Shown here in pieces: positions 25,609 through 33,225 of a DNA stretch of 42,333 nucleotides. Position 1 is the first letter of the stretch; each line of letters begins with the position of its first letter. Both the position numbers and the translations under genes were made by a program. The DNA is from Methanomassiliicoccales archaeon (lineage in GTDB: Archaea > Thermoplasmatota > Thermoplasmata > RBG-16-68-12 > SOIM01), in the NCBI GenBank assembly GCA_030593295.1, contig JAUVHO010000015.1, positions 1 through 42,333 of the forward strand, given 5' to 3'. A model generated the notes under the pieces. It searched no databases. It worked only from the letters and a program-made list of their open reading frames with translations, and had not been told where the DNA came from.

Positions 25609-25701
25609 CAGTGTTGTTCGTTTTTCTACTTAGCATCAGAACTGAGCATTTATCGTGTTTTTGAAAGGTCCCTGTTTTCCAATGTCTAGTGCCCAGAAAG
25701 A

Positions 25702-25708
25702 ATTATAG
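25702..25708 (+). promoter_or_regulatory. TATA-like box for the TPR protein gene
   Basis: ATTATAG is centred about 29 bases before the ATG at 25734, suggesting a leaderless transcript and supporting that start over the longer frame from GTG 25689. Confidence 0.4.
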
Positions 25709-25733
25709 CCCCGTGTTCCATACCCCTTTTAGG

Positions 25734-26603
25734 ATGGGATGGGAAATGACGGGAGATTCTAGTGAGTCTGAGGCAGACGTAAGAAACAAGGTCTTCCAGA
25801 GTTCGTTGAGGGATTACTTCGAGAGGCTGGGTCCTACTGGCCTGTCTTACTTTCTGTCCGAGGTCGATCCCGAGAACTTCGAGGAGTCCTTGAGAGGAAT
25901 GATCACGCGATACCCGGAGATACCGACGCTCAGGGTAATCTATGCCAAACACCTGATGGAGACCGGCAAGCCGGCCGCTGCGATCGAGCAACTTCGAATG
26001 GCATTGAAGAAGGACGAGTCACTGGCAGAGGCGCGTCTGTTCTTGATCCAGTCGCTGGCCATGATCGGTCGATTTGACGAGGCCGCAGAATACTGCAGGG
26101 CCTTTCTCAAACGAGATCCTGAGGACCCGTACGGCAACTTCTACATGGGAATGATATGGGATAGGTTGATGCATCCAGACGATTCGAGATATCTCCAGAA
26201 GGCGGTCGCGCTAGCATCCACCGAGAACGATCCCGAAGAGGTCCTGGAGAACTTCGCTTACTTCGCCGGTGTCATTGGCTTTTCTTCTCACGAGCAGTGG
26301 GTCTATCAGAAATGGGCCGAGATGCAGCCCGACAACTACACACCGCTCAACCAGTTCGGTCTGATAATGGAGAGCAACGGCAACCTGGACGAGTCCGTGG
26401 TCCTTTACGAGAAATCTCTGGAAGTGGAACCCGAAAACCCATGGACTTACCTATCTCTGGCCGAGGTCTTTAGATCCAAAGGCGAGCATGACAAAGCTCT
26501 GAGCACATGCACGAGATGCATCGAAATAATCTCGGACGATGCCAGCGAAGAGAATGTGGTGGCTCTCAGGGAGATCTCCCACCTTATGAAGGGATTGGAT
26601 TAG
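25734..26603 (+). CDS. TPR-repeat protein
   Basis: About 289 residues. At least five tetratricopeptide-like helical pairs are visible, the clearest being AKHLMETGKPAAAIEQLRMAL, LIQSLAMIGRFDEAAEYCRAFL, LIMESNGNLDESVVLYEKSL and LAEVFRSKGEHDKALSTCTRC. It has no signal peptide or membrane helix, so it is cytoplasmic. Such proteins assemble complexes; no partner can be named. Start choice: ATG 25734 sits about 29 bases after a TATA-like ATTATAG; ATG 25746 is a close alternative. It is divergent from the membrane-tethered regulator gene, so a shared control region is possible. Confidence 0.8.
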   Translation: MGWEMTGDSSESEADVRNKVFQSSLRDYFERLGPTGLSYFLSEVDPENFEESLRGMITRYPEIPTLRVIYAKHLMETGKPAAAIEQLRMALKKDESLAEARLFLIQSLAMIGRFDEAAEYCRAFLKRDPEDPYGNFYMGMIWDRLMHPDDSRYLQKAVALASTENDPEEVLENFAYFAGVIGFSSHEQWVYQKWAEMQPDNYTPLNQFGLIMESNGNLDESVVLYEKSLEVEPENPWTYLSLAEVFRSKGEHDKALSTCTRCIEIISDDASEENVVALREISHLMKGLD

Positions 26604-26733
26604 TCAGCGCCACTTGGCGATTCCGTTCTCTTTAGTTGCGAATTCCTTTAATACTCGACATCATACAATGGTACAAATCGAAAGATGGAAAAACCCTAAT
26701 GATATTTAGGGGCATCATCGAGGAGAAATTCGT

Positions 26734-28398
26734 ATGAAAGATGACATTTACTCCGTCCTCATAGGGGGAGAAGCCGGACAGGGAGTTCGAATGAGCGGGA
26801 TATTGTTCTCGCGGATCATGAACAAGGTCGGAAGGCATGTTTTCGAGATGGATGATTATCCTTCTTTGATTAGGGGCGGACACAACGCCTCCATAATCGC
26901 ATCCAGTATCAAACCCGTTTCCAGTCACTACGACCAAGTCCATGTCTTCGCCTGTTTGGACGATTGTGCTTACAAGATCCAGAAAGACAAGGTGCGGGAT
27001 GATGGAACCCTCGTATACAACTCTGAAGCGACCGAAGGTGCAGAGGGGATACCCATTCCAGTGTATTCATGGGTCAAAGAAGAAGGCAACAATCCTGTCT
27101 TGGCTGGTACAATCGGCGTCGCATCTGCATGCGCTCTTGGCGGCGTGGACTTCGCCGTTCTCGAAGAATCCATCAGGGAAGCGTATCCCAAGTACGCCGA
27201 CCCTAATGTTCGCCTGGCCAAGAAGACGTATGATGCCCTTTCCGAACATATTGGCAAGTACCAGATCGAGACCGGCGATGGGAAGCTCGGGGCTATCATG
27301 ACCGGCAATGAAGCCATCTCGTTGGGCGCCGTTGCGGGCGGCATGAAGTGTTATATAGCCTATCCAATGACTCCCATGTCATCCGTTCTTCATTATCTCG
27401 CCGCGCAGGCCAAAAGGCTGGATATCGTGGTTTCTCACCCGGAGAGCGAGATTGCCGCAATCAACATGGCGATCGGCTCTGCGTACACGGGTGTGAAAAC
27501 GATGGTCGGGTCAAGCGGAGGCGGATTCGCCTTGATGGAGGAGGCGTTCAGCCTTGCTGGTCAGTCAGAGACTCCTCTTCTATGCTATCTCGGGACCAGA
27601 CCCGGACCGTCCACAGGTGTTCCAACTTACACTTCCCAAGGGGATCTGAACTTCGCACTGTATCAAGGCCATGGGGAGTTCTCCAGGATCGTCATGTCGC
27701 CGGCCGATAACGACCAGGCCTTCACCACGACTGCAGAGCTCATGAACCTGCTCTGGAGATATCAGATACCAGGCATTGTGCTAACCGAGAAACATCTGGC
27801 CGAGAGCACCATGACCACAAGGTTCGACTTCGATTCCATCAAGACAGAGGAACTCCTGATGTACGATGGCAATCCAGAGGACTATGGAAGGTACGAGATC
27901 ACCGACTCAGGAATGTCCCCGATGCTGTTCCCTCCCGTGGAGAATGCGGTCATCAAGGCCACCAGCTACGAACACGATGAGAACGGGATCACGACCGAGG
28001 ACCCGCAAGCCATAGTTGCAATGATGGAGAAGAGAGCCAGGAAGTGCAAGGCGATCGAAGAGGGACTGAGACAGATTAAGACGGTCGAAACCGAGGGAGA
28101 TGGAAAGATCGCGTTGGTGACATACGGGTCCACCACATGCTCAGTGCGGGAGGCGGCGAAGTATCTGGACGATGTCAGGATTGTGCAGGTCATCTATCTG
28201 GAACCCTTCCCGATATGGGCCGTTGAAGAGGCGCTTCAGGGCGCCGAGAAGATTGTGACGATAGAGCTCAGCATCGACGGACAGTTCACAACACTTCTGA
28301 AGCATAATGGCATCACGGCAGATGGTTCTGTGAGGAAATATGACGGAAGGCCTTTCGACCCACTTGATTTGGCCAAGCAGATAAAGGAGGTGATCTGA
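26734..28398 (+). CDS. korA: 2-oxoacid:ferredoxin oxidoreductase, fused gamma-alpha subunit
   Basis: 554 residues. An N-terminal gamma domain (about 1-190) shows GGEAGQGV (11-18) and DDYPSLIRGGHN, and the alpha (pyrimidine-binding) domain follows (about 200-554) with AYPMTPMSS, HPESEIAAINMAIGSAYTG and GSSGGGFALMEEAFS. This fusion is the two-subunit Kor type. With KorB it converts 2-oxoglutarate or another 2-oxoacid plus CoA to the acyl-CoA, CO2 and reduced ferredoxin in the cytoplasm. Substrate choice between 2-oxoglutarate and other 2-oxoacids cannot be settled by eye. The ATG at 26734 follows GAGGAG with about eight bases of spacing. korB follows with no gap, and the korB ribosome site lies inside the end of korA. 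Confidence 0.93.
   Translation: MKDDIYSVLIGGEAGQGVRMSGILFSRIMNKVGRHVFEMDDYPSLIRGGHNASIIASSIKPVSSHYDQVHVFACLDDCAYKIQKDKVRDDGTLVYNSEATEGAEGIPIPVYSWVKEEGNNPVLAGTIGVASACALGGVDFAVLEESIREAYPKYADPNVRLAKKTYDALSEHIGKYQIETGDGKLGAIMTGNEAISLGAVAGGMKCYIAYPMTPMSSVLHYLAAQAKRLDIVVSHPESEIAAINMAIGSAYTGVKTMVGSSGGGFALMEEAFSLAGQSETPLLCYLGTRPGPSTGVPTYTSQGDLNFALYQGHGEFSRIVMSPADNDQAFTTTAELMNLLWRYQIPGIVLTEKHLAESTMTTRFDFDSIKTEELLMYDGNPEDYGRYEITDSGMSPMLFPPVENAVIKATSYEHDENGITTEDPQAIVAMMEKRARKCKAIEEGLRQIKTVETEGDGKIALVTYGSTTCSVREAAKYLDDVRIVQVIYLEPFPIWAVEEALQGAEKIVTIELSIDGQFTTLLKHNGITADGSVRKYDGRPFDPLDLAKQIKEVI
28386..28395 (+). promoter_or_regulatory. Full-length Shine-Dalgarno site for korB
   Basis: GGAGGTGATC matches the complement of the conserved 16S rRNA 3' tail over ten bases and lies three bases before the GTG start of korB, inside the last codons of korA. 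It fixes the korB start. Confidence 0.75.
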
Positions 28399-29235
28399 GT
28401 GGAGCTTGGAACATATGCCGAGAACACTTGGTGCCCCGGATGCGGGGACATGGGACTGCAGAACGCATTCAAGAGAGCCGTCACTGCACTCGTTGAGGAA
28501 GGCTATCTAAAGAAGGAGAACATCGTTGTTTCCGCAGGCATCGGATGCCACGCCAAGATCATGGATTACCTTAACCTGAACAGCTTCTACTCTCTACACG
28601 GAAGGGCGCTCACAACGATTTCTGGCATAAAACTGGGAAACCCCGATCTGAAGGTGATCTCATTCCAAGGAGACGGAGATGCTCTGGCCGAGGGCATCGC
28701 ACACATCGTTCATGCCGCAAAGAGGAACATTGACCTCACACTCATCATACATGACAACCGGGTCTATTCGCTCACAACAGGCCAGTTCACGCCCACTAGT
28801 GCAAAGGGATTCAAGGGCAAGAGCACCCCAATGGGCAACGTGGAGGAACCTATGAACCCTATCGCGCTGGCATTGGCTTCCGGAGCGACCTTCGTGGCAA
28901 GAGCTTATGTCGGGAAGATAAAGCACCTGCAGGAGATCTTCAAGGCAGCTATCAAGCATGAGGGCTTTTCATTCGTCCAGGTGATGCAGCCGTGCGTCAC
29001 CTTCCTGAACACCTTCAAAGAGTGGAACGAGTTGGCGTACATCATGGAGGACCACAACCCAAGCGATTTCGATGCTGCCTGGAAACGGAGCCGTGAGGAT
29101 GACAAGATGCCGCTGGGGATATTCTATCAGACCAAGGCCCCCACGTACGAGAAAGAGCTCTTGGGCGATTTCAATCCATCGAAGAATCCGGAAGTGAGGA
29201 TGGACGAGATCAAGGCGATATTCTCCGAGAGATAG
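28399..29235 (+). CDS. korB: 2-oxoacid:ferredoxin oxidoreductase, beta (TPP-binding) subunit
   Basis: 278 residues. Conserved cysteines for the [4Fe-4S] cluster are in WCPGCGDMG (Cys12, Cys15), GIGCHAK (Cys50) and MQPCVTF. The thiamine diphosphate motif is GDGDALAEG (91-99) followed by NRVYSLTTGQ. Together with KorA it makes the complete two-subunit enzyme that feeds electrons to ferredoxin. The GTG start directly abuts the korA stop and is preceded by a perfect Shine-Dalgarno site, so the subunits are made in a coupled way. No separate delta ferredoxin subunit is nearby, as expected for this two-subunit type. Confidence 0.94.
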   Translation: MELGTYAENTWCPGCGDMGLQNAFKRAVTALVEEGYLKKENIVVSAGIGCHAKIMDYLNLNSFYSLHGRALTTISGIKLGNPDLKVISFQGDGDALAEGIAHIVHAAKRNIDLTLIIHDNRVYSLTTGQFTPTSAKGFKGKSTPMGNVEEPMNPIALALASGATFVARAYVGKIKHLQEIFKAAIKHEGFSFVQVMQPCVTFLNTFKEWNELAYIMEDHNPSDFDAAWKRSREDDKMPLGIFYQTKAPTYEKELLGDFNPSKNPEVRMDEIKAIFSER

Positions 29236-29313
29236 GCGACACTTCGCTTTCCCCCTTTCAGAAGGCTGGATTACCGCCAATGTTAAGTAGATTCAGGTTC
29301 TGGAGGATTTCCA

Positions 29314-30261
29314 ATGAAGATACTGACCTATGACGAAATTGATTCCCAGGAAGCGTTCATGCTGAACATCAACGCATTGTGGTGGCCGCTGACCCCATCA
29401 AGGGTCGAGGACCTCATCAAGTATGACGATAGGTGGTCCTCGGATTCGCTCCTTTACGCGGTCGATAAGGGGAAGATCGCGTCCCAGGTCGTGGGCCTGC
29501 GAATCCCAACAAAGACAGCTGATGGAGAAGAACTATCCCTGGGCGTTGCCGGAGTCGCCACGCATCCATCACACACGAGGAAAGGTCTCTCAACGTTCCT
29601 CATGAAGGAGCTTCATGAACGCTCCGTGAACGAGGGAGTGAGAATGTCATTCCTGCTGACACGATCATCATTCGTCGCATACCCGTTGTACGTGAAACTA
29701 GGCTACCGAGATGCTGTCGACTTCCCGAGGTGTACCAAACCTCTGGTAAGGAAGAAGAAACCCAAGAAAAGCATTCTCAGAAAATTCAGGAAGAAGGACG
29801 TCCGCGACCTCGATAAGATCTTCGAACGATTCTCCAGGGACCTCTACGGTCATGTTCTGAGACAGAAGAACTACTTCGATTGGAGATTGAAGATTTCGGA
29901 TTCGTTGAAGGCTATGATCAATGTCGTTGAAACGAAAGATGGTGTTGGCGGTTACATCGTGAAGAGACAGTTGGGTGCCGACATCGTCGTCGAGGAAATG
30001 GTAGTTCCGGCAAAGAAGAACATGGACCGAATGTTCCGTGAGATTGAATGCGGAGATAAAGGAGATTACATCACTGTCCTTCCACTGGGAGGAAAGAAGC
30101 AGGTCAACTATGTCCGGTCAAGGGGATATATGACCGATGAACATAGCTGGGGGAAGGTTATGGTGGCTCCTCTCAAGAAGAGTTTTGCTTACAAGGAGAT
30201 CTCAAGGTTGTACGGATTCAAAGATGGCAAATTCAGCCTGTTGGAGCTGGACCAGTTCTAG
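29314..30261 (+). CDS. GNAT family N-acetyltransferase
   Basis: 315 residues. The N-terminal half (about 1-145) is a GNAT fold: LGVAGVATHPSHTRKGLSTFLMKELHERS contains the acetyl-CoA-binding Q/RxxGxG/A-type loop as HTRKGLS, and AYPLYVKLGYRDA is the typical closing strand-helix. A second part (about 150-315) is poorly defined and may be a further GNAT-like or Eis-like domain. The acceptor is unknown. The ATG follows GGAGG with seven bases of spacing. The stop overlaps that of the convergent YdjM-like gene in a CTAG palindrome. Confidence 0.85.
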   Translation: MKILTYDEIDSQEAFMLNINALWWPLTPSRVEDLIKYDDRWSSDSLLYAVDKGKIASQVVGLRIPTKTADGEELSLGVAGVATHPSHTRKGLSTFLMKELHERSVNEGVRMSFLLTRSSFVAYPLYVKLGYRDAVDFPRCTKPLVRKKKPKKSILRKFRKKDVRDLDKIFERFSRDLYGHVLRQKNYFDWRLKISDSLKAMINVVETKDGVGGYIVKRQLGADIVVEEMVVPAKKNMDRMFREIECGDKGDYITVLPLGGKKQVNYVRSRGYMTDEHSWGKVMVAPLKKSFAYKEISRLYGFKDGKFSLLELDQF

Positions 30262-30791
30262 GTAGTATCCTCTTTCTTCCGGAAGAGCTTCTTCTCATCA
30301 AACCAGATTCTCCAAGGGTATGCGTCCTTTCTGGCCAATATCACGAAGTACACTATTGAGAGGCCGAAGATAGCCGTCACTATTGCGAGATGCCATGCCT
30401 CCGGGTTAGGCACGACGTTTTGTAGCGCTATCCTGTAGTCTGAGAAAGGCCAGAAATACCTAAGTCCATCGAAATACTGCTCGTAGTTGAGGGTGTTCGG
30501 TATGTCCAGAAGAAGATGGAAGAAGACCCCTATGATCGACCAGAGCAACACATTCTCCCTCGTATACAGATAGAACCCCAAGGCGATGACCAGGGCCAGG
30601 ATCATTCCGACGAGGATGGAGTGCACCGGACCGCCGTGGAAGTTCTTGAACGCTTCTATTCCGAAAACGATCGAGACGCTGTCAACATCAGGTATCACTC
30701 CAGCAAGCGTAATCGCTCTCATCTTGTTGACGCTGATGTCCGCCTTGCGGCCTGCAGCGTACGCCACCATGTAATGGGAAAACGGGTCCAC
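30258..30791 (-). CDS. YdjM/DUF457-type predicted membrane metal-dependent hydrolase
   Basis: 177 residues, with about four membrane helices. Family motifs are HYMVAY near the N-terminus (His6), GVIPDVDSVS (Asp residues about 34-36), HGGPVHSIL (two His) and HLLLDIPNT, the His/Asp set of the YdjM family. In this family the metal-dependent hydrolase activity is predicted and not well characterised. It is convergent with the GNAT gene, sharing the CTAG at 30258-30261, and lies about 50 bases downstream of the HAD gene on the same strand. Confidence 0.85.
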   Translation of the reverse strand: MDPFSHYMVAYAAGRKADISVNKMRAITLAGVIPDVDSVSIVFGIEAFKNFHGGPVHSILVGMILALVIALGFYLYTRENVLLWSIIGVFFHLLLDIPNTLNYEQYFDGLRYFWPFSDYRIALQNVVPNPEAWHLAIVTAIFGLSIVYFVILARKDAYPWRIWFDEKKLFRKKEDTT

Positions 30792-30841
30792 ATGGCGCTG
30801 AAACCGTCTTGCATAAAGAATGTTCCCATGACAGAATGGAA

Positions 30842-31312
30842 TCAGTCAATATGGTGGATAATGTCTCGAAACTCCTTCAGTTCTGATCCGGGCAGAAGCA
30901 GTCCTCTAATGCCGACCTTCTCAGCCGGCTCGATGTCCATGTGGTAAATGTCCCCGACTATCACCGCGTTCTCCTTGGGAACGTCCTTCTGATCGAGGTA
31001 TTCCTCCATCAGCTCTCCTTTATCCCCGTTGACCAGAACATCGGTAAAACATCTCCCGATCCCCAGTCCTTTCAGAAGATCTGGTAGCAGATCCGGTTTG
31101 TGCACCGAGACAACTACGAGTTCGTGTCCCTTCTTCAACAGCTCCCCAAGTGTTTCCTCGACCCCTTGGTTCAGTTCGAAGTTATCCAGAGCCCTCTTGA
31201 GAGTGTGTTCGCCGCCTTCCCAGAAATCGTCAAAGGTCTTCCCCTTCTTGGGCACGTACAGCGTTCCCTCCGCGTCAAAGAACACTATTCTTTGGCTGTT
31301 TGTCATCTGCAT
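30842..31312 (-). CDS. HAD-superfamily hydrolase
   Basis: 156 residues. Motif I is FFDAEGTL (Asp13 as nucleophile), motif II is VVVS, a Lys lies in DKGELMEEY, and motif IV is VGDIYHMDIEPA. The usual second Asp of motif I (DxD) is replaced by Glu15. That Asp is the general acid/base in most phosphatases of the family, so catalysis may be altered, although some members tolerate the change. The cap is minimal, which suggests a phosphatase with a large or protein substrate. The gene is divergent from the CARF-PIN cluster. Confidence 0.82.
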   Translation of the reverse strand: MQMTNSQRIVFFDAEGTLYVPKKGKTFDDFWEGGEHTLKRALDNFELNQGVEETLGELLKKGHELVVVSVHKPDLLPDLLKGLGIGRCFTDVLVNGDKGELMEEYLDQKDVPKENAVIVGDIYHMDIEPAEKVGIRGLLLPGSELKEFRDIIHHID

Positions 31313-31318
31313 TTAGGG

Positions 31319-31385
31319 ATTGGCGGTTGAGTATATCTGCTAGACTTGATATAGTTTGAATATTATACAGATAGTATTAACATAG
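31319..31385. promoter_or_regulatory. AT-rich divergent promoter region between the HAD gene and the CARF-PIN cluster
   Basis: This is the most AT-rich stretch of the intergenic region, with several TATA-like words (GATATAGT, ATATTATAC, AGTATTAAC). One of them probably drives the CARF cluster to the right, which would then have a leader carrying AGAGGT five bases before the ATG at 31425. I cannot tell which box is used. Confidence 0.4.
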
Positions 31386-31424
31386 ACTAAAGGACTGAGA
31401 GCACATCATAGTTAGAGGTAGACC

Positions 31425-32063
31425 ATGACGATATTGTTCGGAACCCTGGGATGGAGGCCTCAGAGCCTCATACCTTCGATCAGGTCCACCAAGGACATCG
31501 AGAAGCTCTACTTCTATCACAGCGACAATCCAGAGACGATCAAGGCCAGAGACAAGGTCGTTGAGCACTGCAATTCGATCGGCCTTCAGGTCCAGCCAAT
31601 ACAACTGCCCAATGTGTTCAATCTCATCGACATCGCCGAGAGGATGAAGGAGGACATCGAGAAGGTCCGGTCCGAAGGAAACGCAAACATCCGTTTCAAC
31701 ATCGCTGGCGGCACGAGGCTCACCAGCTCCGCTGCCCTCCTGGTCTGCATACTGAAGGGAATTCCCACGATGTATGTTCATGACGAGACATTCGAGGAGA
31801 TACGGCTTCCCTTGCTTCAGATGGACTACTCATCCAACTTCACCAGCAAACAGAAAGTGATACTGAACTTCCTGCGGAAGAACAAGGAGAGCCCCATCTC
31901 ACAGACGAACCTGGCAAAAGAAATCGGGATTCATAAGGCGACCATGAACCACCACATCAAGGAGCTCAAGAAGAAAGGCGTCATAACGATCGCTCCGGGT
32001 GAGGATGATTCGAGGGTGAGGATGATAAGCTTGGCACCTCACGTAGACCTTCTATTGGAGTGA
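31425..32063 (+). CDS. CARF-like domain protein with C-terminal winged helix (Csa3-like)
   Basis: 212 residues. The N-terminal Rossmann-like domain (about 1-135) has LFGTLGW at strand 1, KLYFYHSD, and FNIAGGTRLTSSAALL, where GGTR (95-98) occupies the place of the ligand-binding GGTK/R loop of CARF domains. The C-terminal domain (about 140-212) is a winged helix-turn-helix with QTNLAKEIGIHKATMNHHIKEL. The layout matches Csa3-type regulators that bind cyclic oligoadenylates and DNA. The ATG follows AGAGGT at five bases. It is first of four co-directional genes ending in a PIN nuclease, and no cas genes or arrays are seen. The nature of its ligand here is unknown. Confidence 0.8.
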   Translation: MTILFGTLGWRPQSLIPSIRSTKDIEKLYFYHSDNPETIKARDKVVEHCNSIGLQVQPIQLPNVFNLIDIAERMKEDIEKVRSEGNANIRFNIAGGTRLTSSAALLVCILKGIPTMYVHDETFEEIRLPLLQMDYSSNFTSKQKVILNFLRKNKESPISQTNLAKEIGIHKATMNHHIKELKKKGVITIAPGEDDSRVRMISLAPHVDLLLE

Positions 32064-32067
32064 TTGC

Positions 32068-32700
32068 TTGAACCCCACGCGCATTCTCATAACCACATTC
32101 GGCTTCGACGATACGAAGATCCAGTCTGCAATGAGAATGCTGGCCTATGACCGACTCGTCGTGGTGACCGGTGAAGAATCTCTGGAGAAGGACAGCTACA
32201 AACGTCTCCAAGAGATCGAGTCAGGTGGACCTGCGGGCATGGACACGGTTGTCGTCAATGTCTTTGACTTCATGGATTGCCTGAAGAAGGTCGGGGAGGC
32301 CATTGATAGATACTCCAGAACAGGAGCGGAAGTGATCGTAAATTTCAGCGGTGGGACCAAGGTCTTATCTGATGCTGCTCTGCTGGCCAGTTTCCAGAAA
32401 GGTATCAAAGCATATCACTGTGATGACCAGCTCATTGAACTCCCGACCATAATGGGATTGACCCCAAGGGAGAGGCTAACAGAGATGGAGAGAAAGGTCA
32501 TCCTGAAGATGGAGGGGAAGGTGGAGCGCAAGGAGTTCGAGGAGATGCTTGTCGAGGACGGGAATGCCATTTCCTCCGTGCAGAAGGCGATCAGGGAATT
32601 GAAGAATATGGAATTTCTGGACGTGACCGTGGAGGACGGGAACATCTACCTCTCAGGAAATGATATGCAGAGATACCATAAGGAGAATCTCGTCCAATAA
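32068..32700 (+). CDS. CARF-like domain protein with C-terminal winged helix, paralogue of the preceding gene
   Basis: 210 residues starting with TTG, four bases after the upstream stop, with GGAGTGAT seven bases upstream. The CARF-like domain (about 1-130) has ILITTFGFDD at strand 1 and VNFSGGTKVLSDAALLASF, with GGTK at residues 95-98, exactly the position of GGTR in the preceding protein. The C-terminus (about 135-210) is winged-helix-like (KVERKEFEEML, SSVQKAIRELKNMEFL). Same order, length and loop position argue for an old tandem duplication, and the two could form a heterodimer. Overall identity is low, so they probably differ in ligand or DNA target. Confidence 0.78.
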   Translation: MNPTRILITTFGFDDTKIQSAMRMLAYDRLVVVTGEESLEKDSYKRLQEIESGGPAGMDTVVVNVFDFMDCLKKVGEAIDRYSRTGAEVIVNFSGGTKVLSDAALLASFQKGIKAYHCDDQLIELPTIMGLTPRERLTEMERKVILKMEGKVERKEFEEMLVEDGNAISSVQKAIRELKNMEFLDVTVEDGNIYLSGNDMQRYHKENLVQ

Positions 32701-32738
32701 TCCGAATCTATATTATGCCAGTACTCTATCCAAAAGCG

Positions 32739-32746
32739 AGGAGGAG
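32739..32746 (+). promoter_or_regulatory. Strong Shine-Dalgarno site deciding a CTG start
   Basis: AGGAGGAG is followed by five bases and then CTG at 32752. No ATG, GTG or TTG lies in frame between this site and the first CARF strand, so the site points to CTG as the start codon of the stand-alone CARF-like gene. Confidence 0.5.
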
Positions 32747-32751
32747 AACGG

Positions 32752-33225
32752 CTGAAGGTATACATCACCCTGTCAGGCCAGTCAGAATGGGCGTTGATCA
32801 ACAGCCTTTGGGCCAGCGTTCGCGAGCAGGACTACATCCCGGATAAGGTGTACATCTGCAGCACCAAGAAGAACATGAAGGGCGCCCAGAGGAATGAGCA
32901 ACGAATCCTGACGCTTCTGGAGGGCCGTGACAAGAAGCCTTCAATAATCATTGTGGAGTTCCCTGAGAACGATTTCATTGCCACCGGCAAGAAGATCTCC
33001 GACATCATCAAGAAGGAGAAGAAGGCGAAGAACAAGGTCGCCCTGGACATCACATCGGCCAGGAAGGCGATATCCAGCCCTTCTCTGATAGCCGCTGACA
33101 GGCACAAGGCCGACCACATCTTCTATCTTTACATTGAGGACACCACCAACGCGGACAGGCCTTACCTGATGATACCTCTCATCATCCAGCACTCCAACGA
33201 TTTTCTTCAAGGGGGCAATGAATGA
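32752..33225 (+). CDS. Stand-alone CARF-like protein, probable CTG start
   Basis: 157 residues if it starts at CTG 32752. From there the protein begins KVYITLSGQSEWALI, a proper CARF strand 1 and loop; starting at TTG 32794 would delete that strand. A strong AGGAGGAG lies five bases before the CTG. The motif DITSARKAIS (99-108) corresponds to the DITxGRK/GGTK loop of CARF domains, followed by HIFYLYIED. There is no DNA-binding domain. Its stop overlaps the start of the PIN nuclease gene by ATGA, so the two are translationally coupled and may interact, with this protein acting as the ligand-sensing subunit. That partnership is inference. Confidence 0.72.
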   Translation: MKVYITLSGQSEWALINSLWASVREQDYIPDKVYICSTKKNMKGAQRNEQRILTLLEGRDKKPSIIIVEFPENDFIATGKKISDIIKKEKKAKNKVALDITSARKAISSPSLIAADRHKADHIFYLYIEDTTNADRPYLMIPLIIQHSNDFLQGGNE

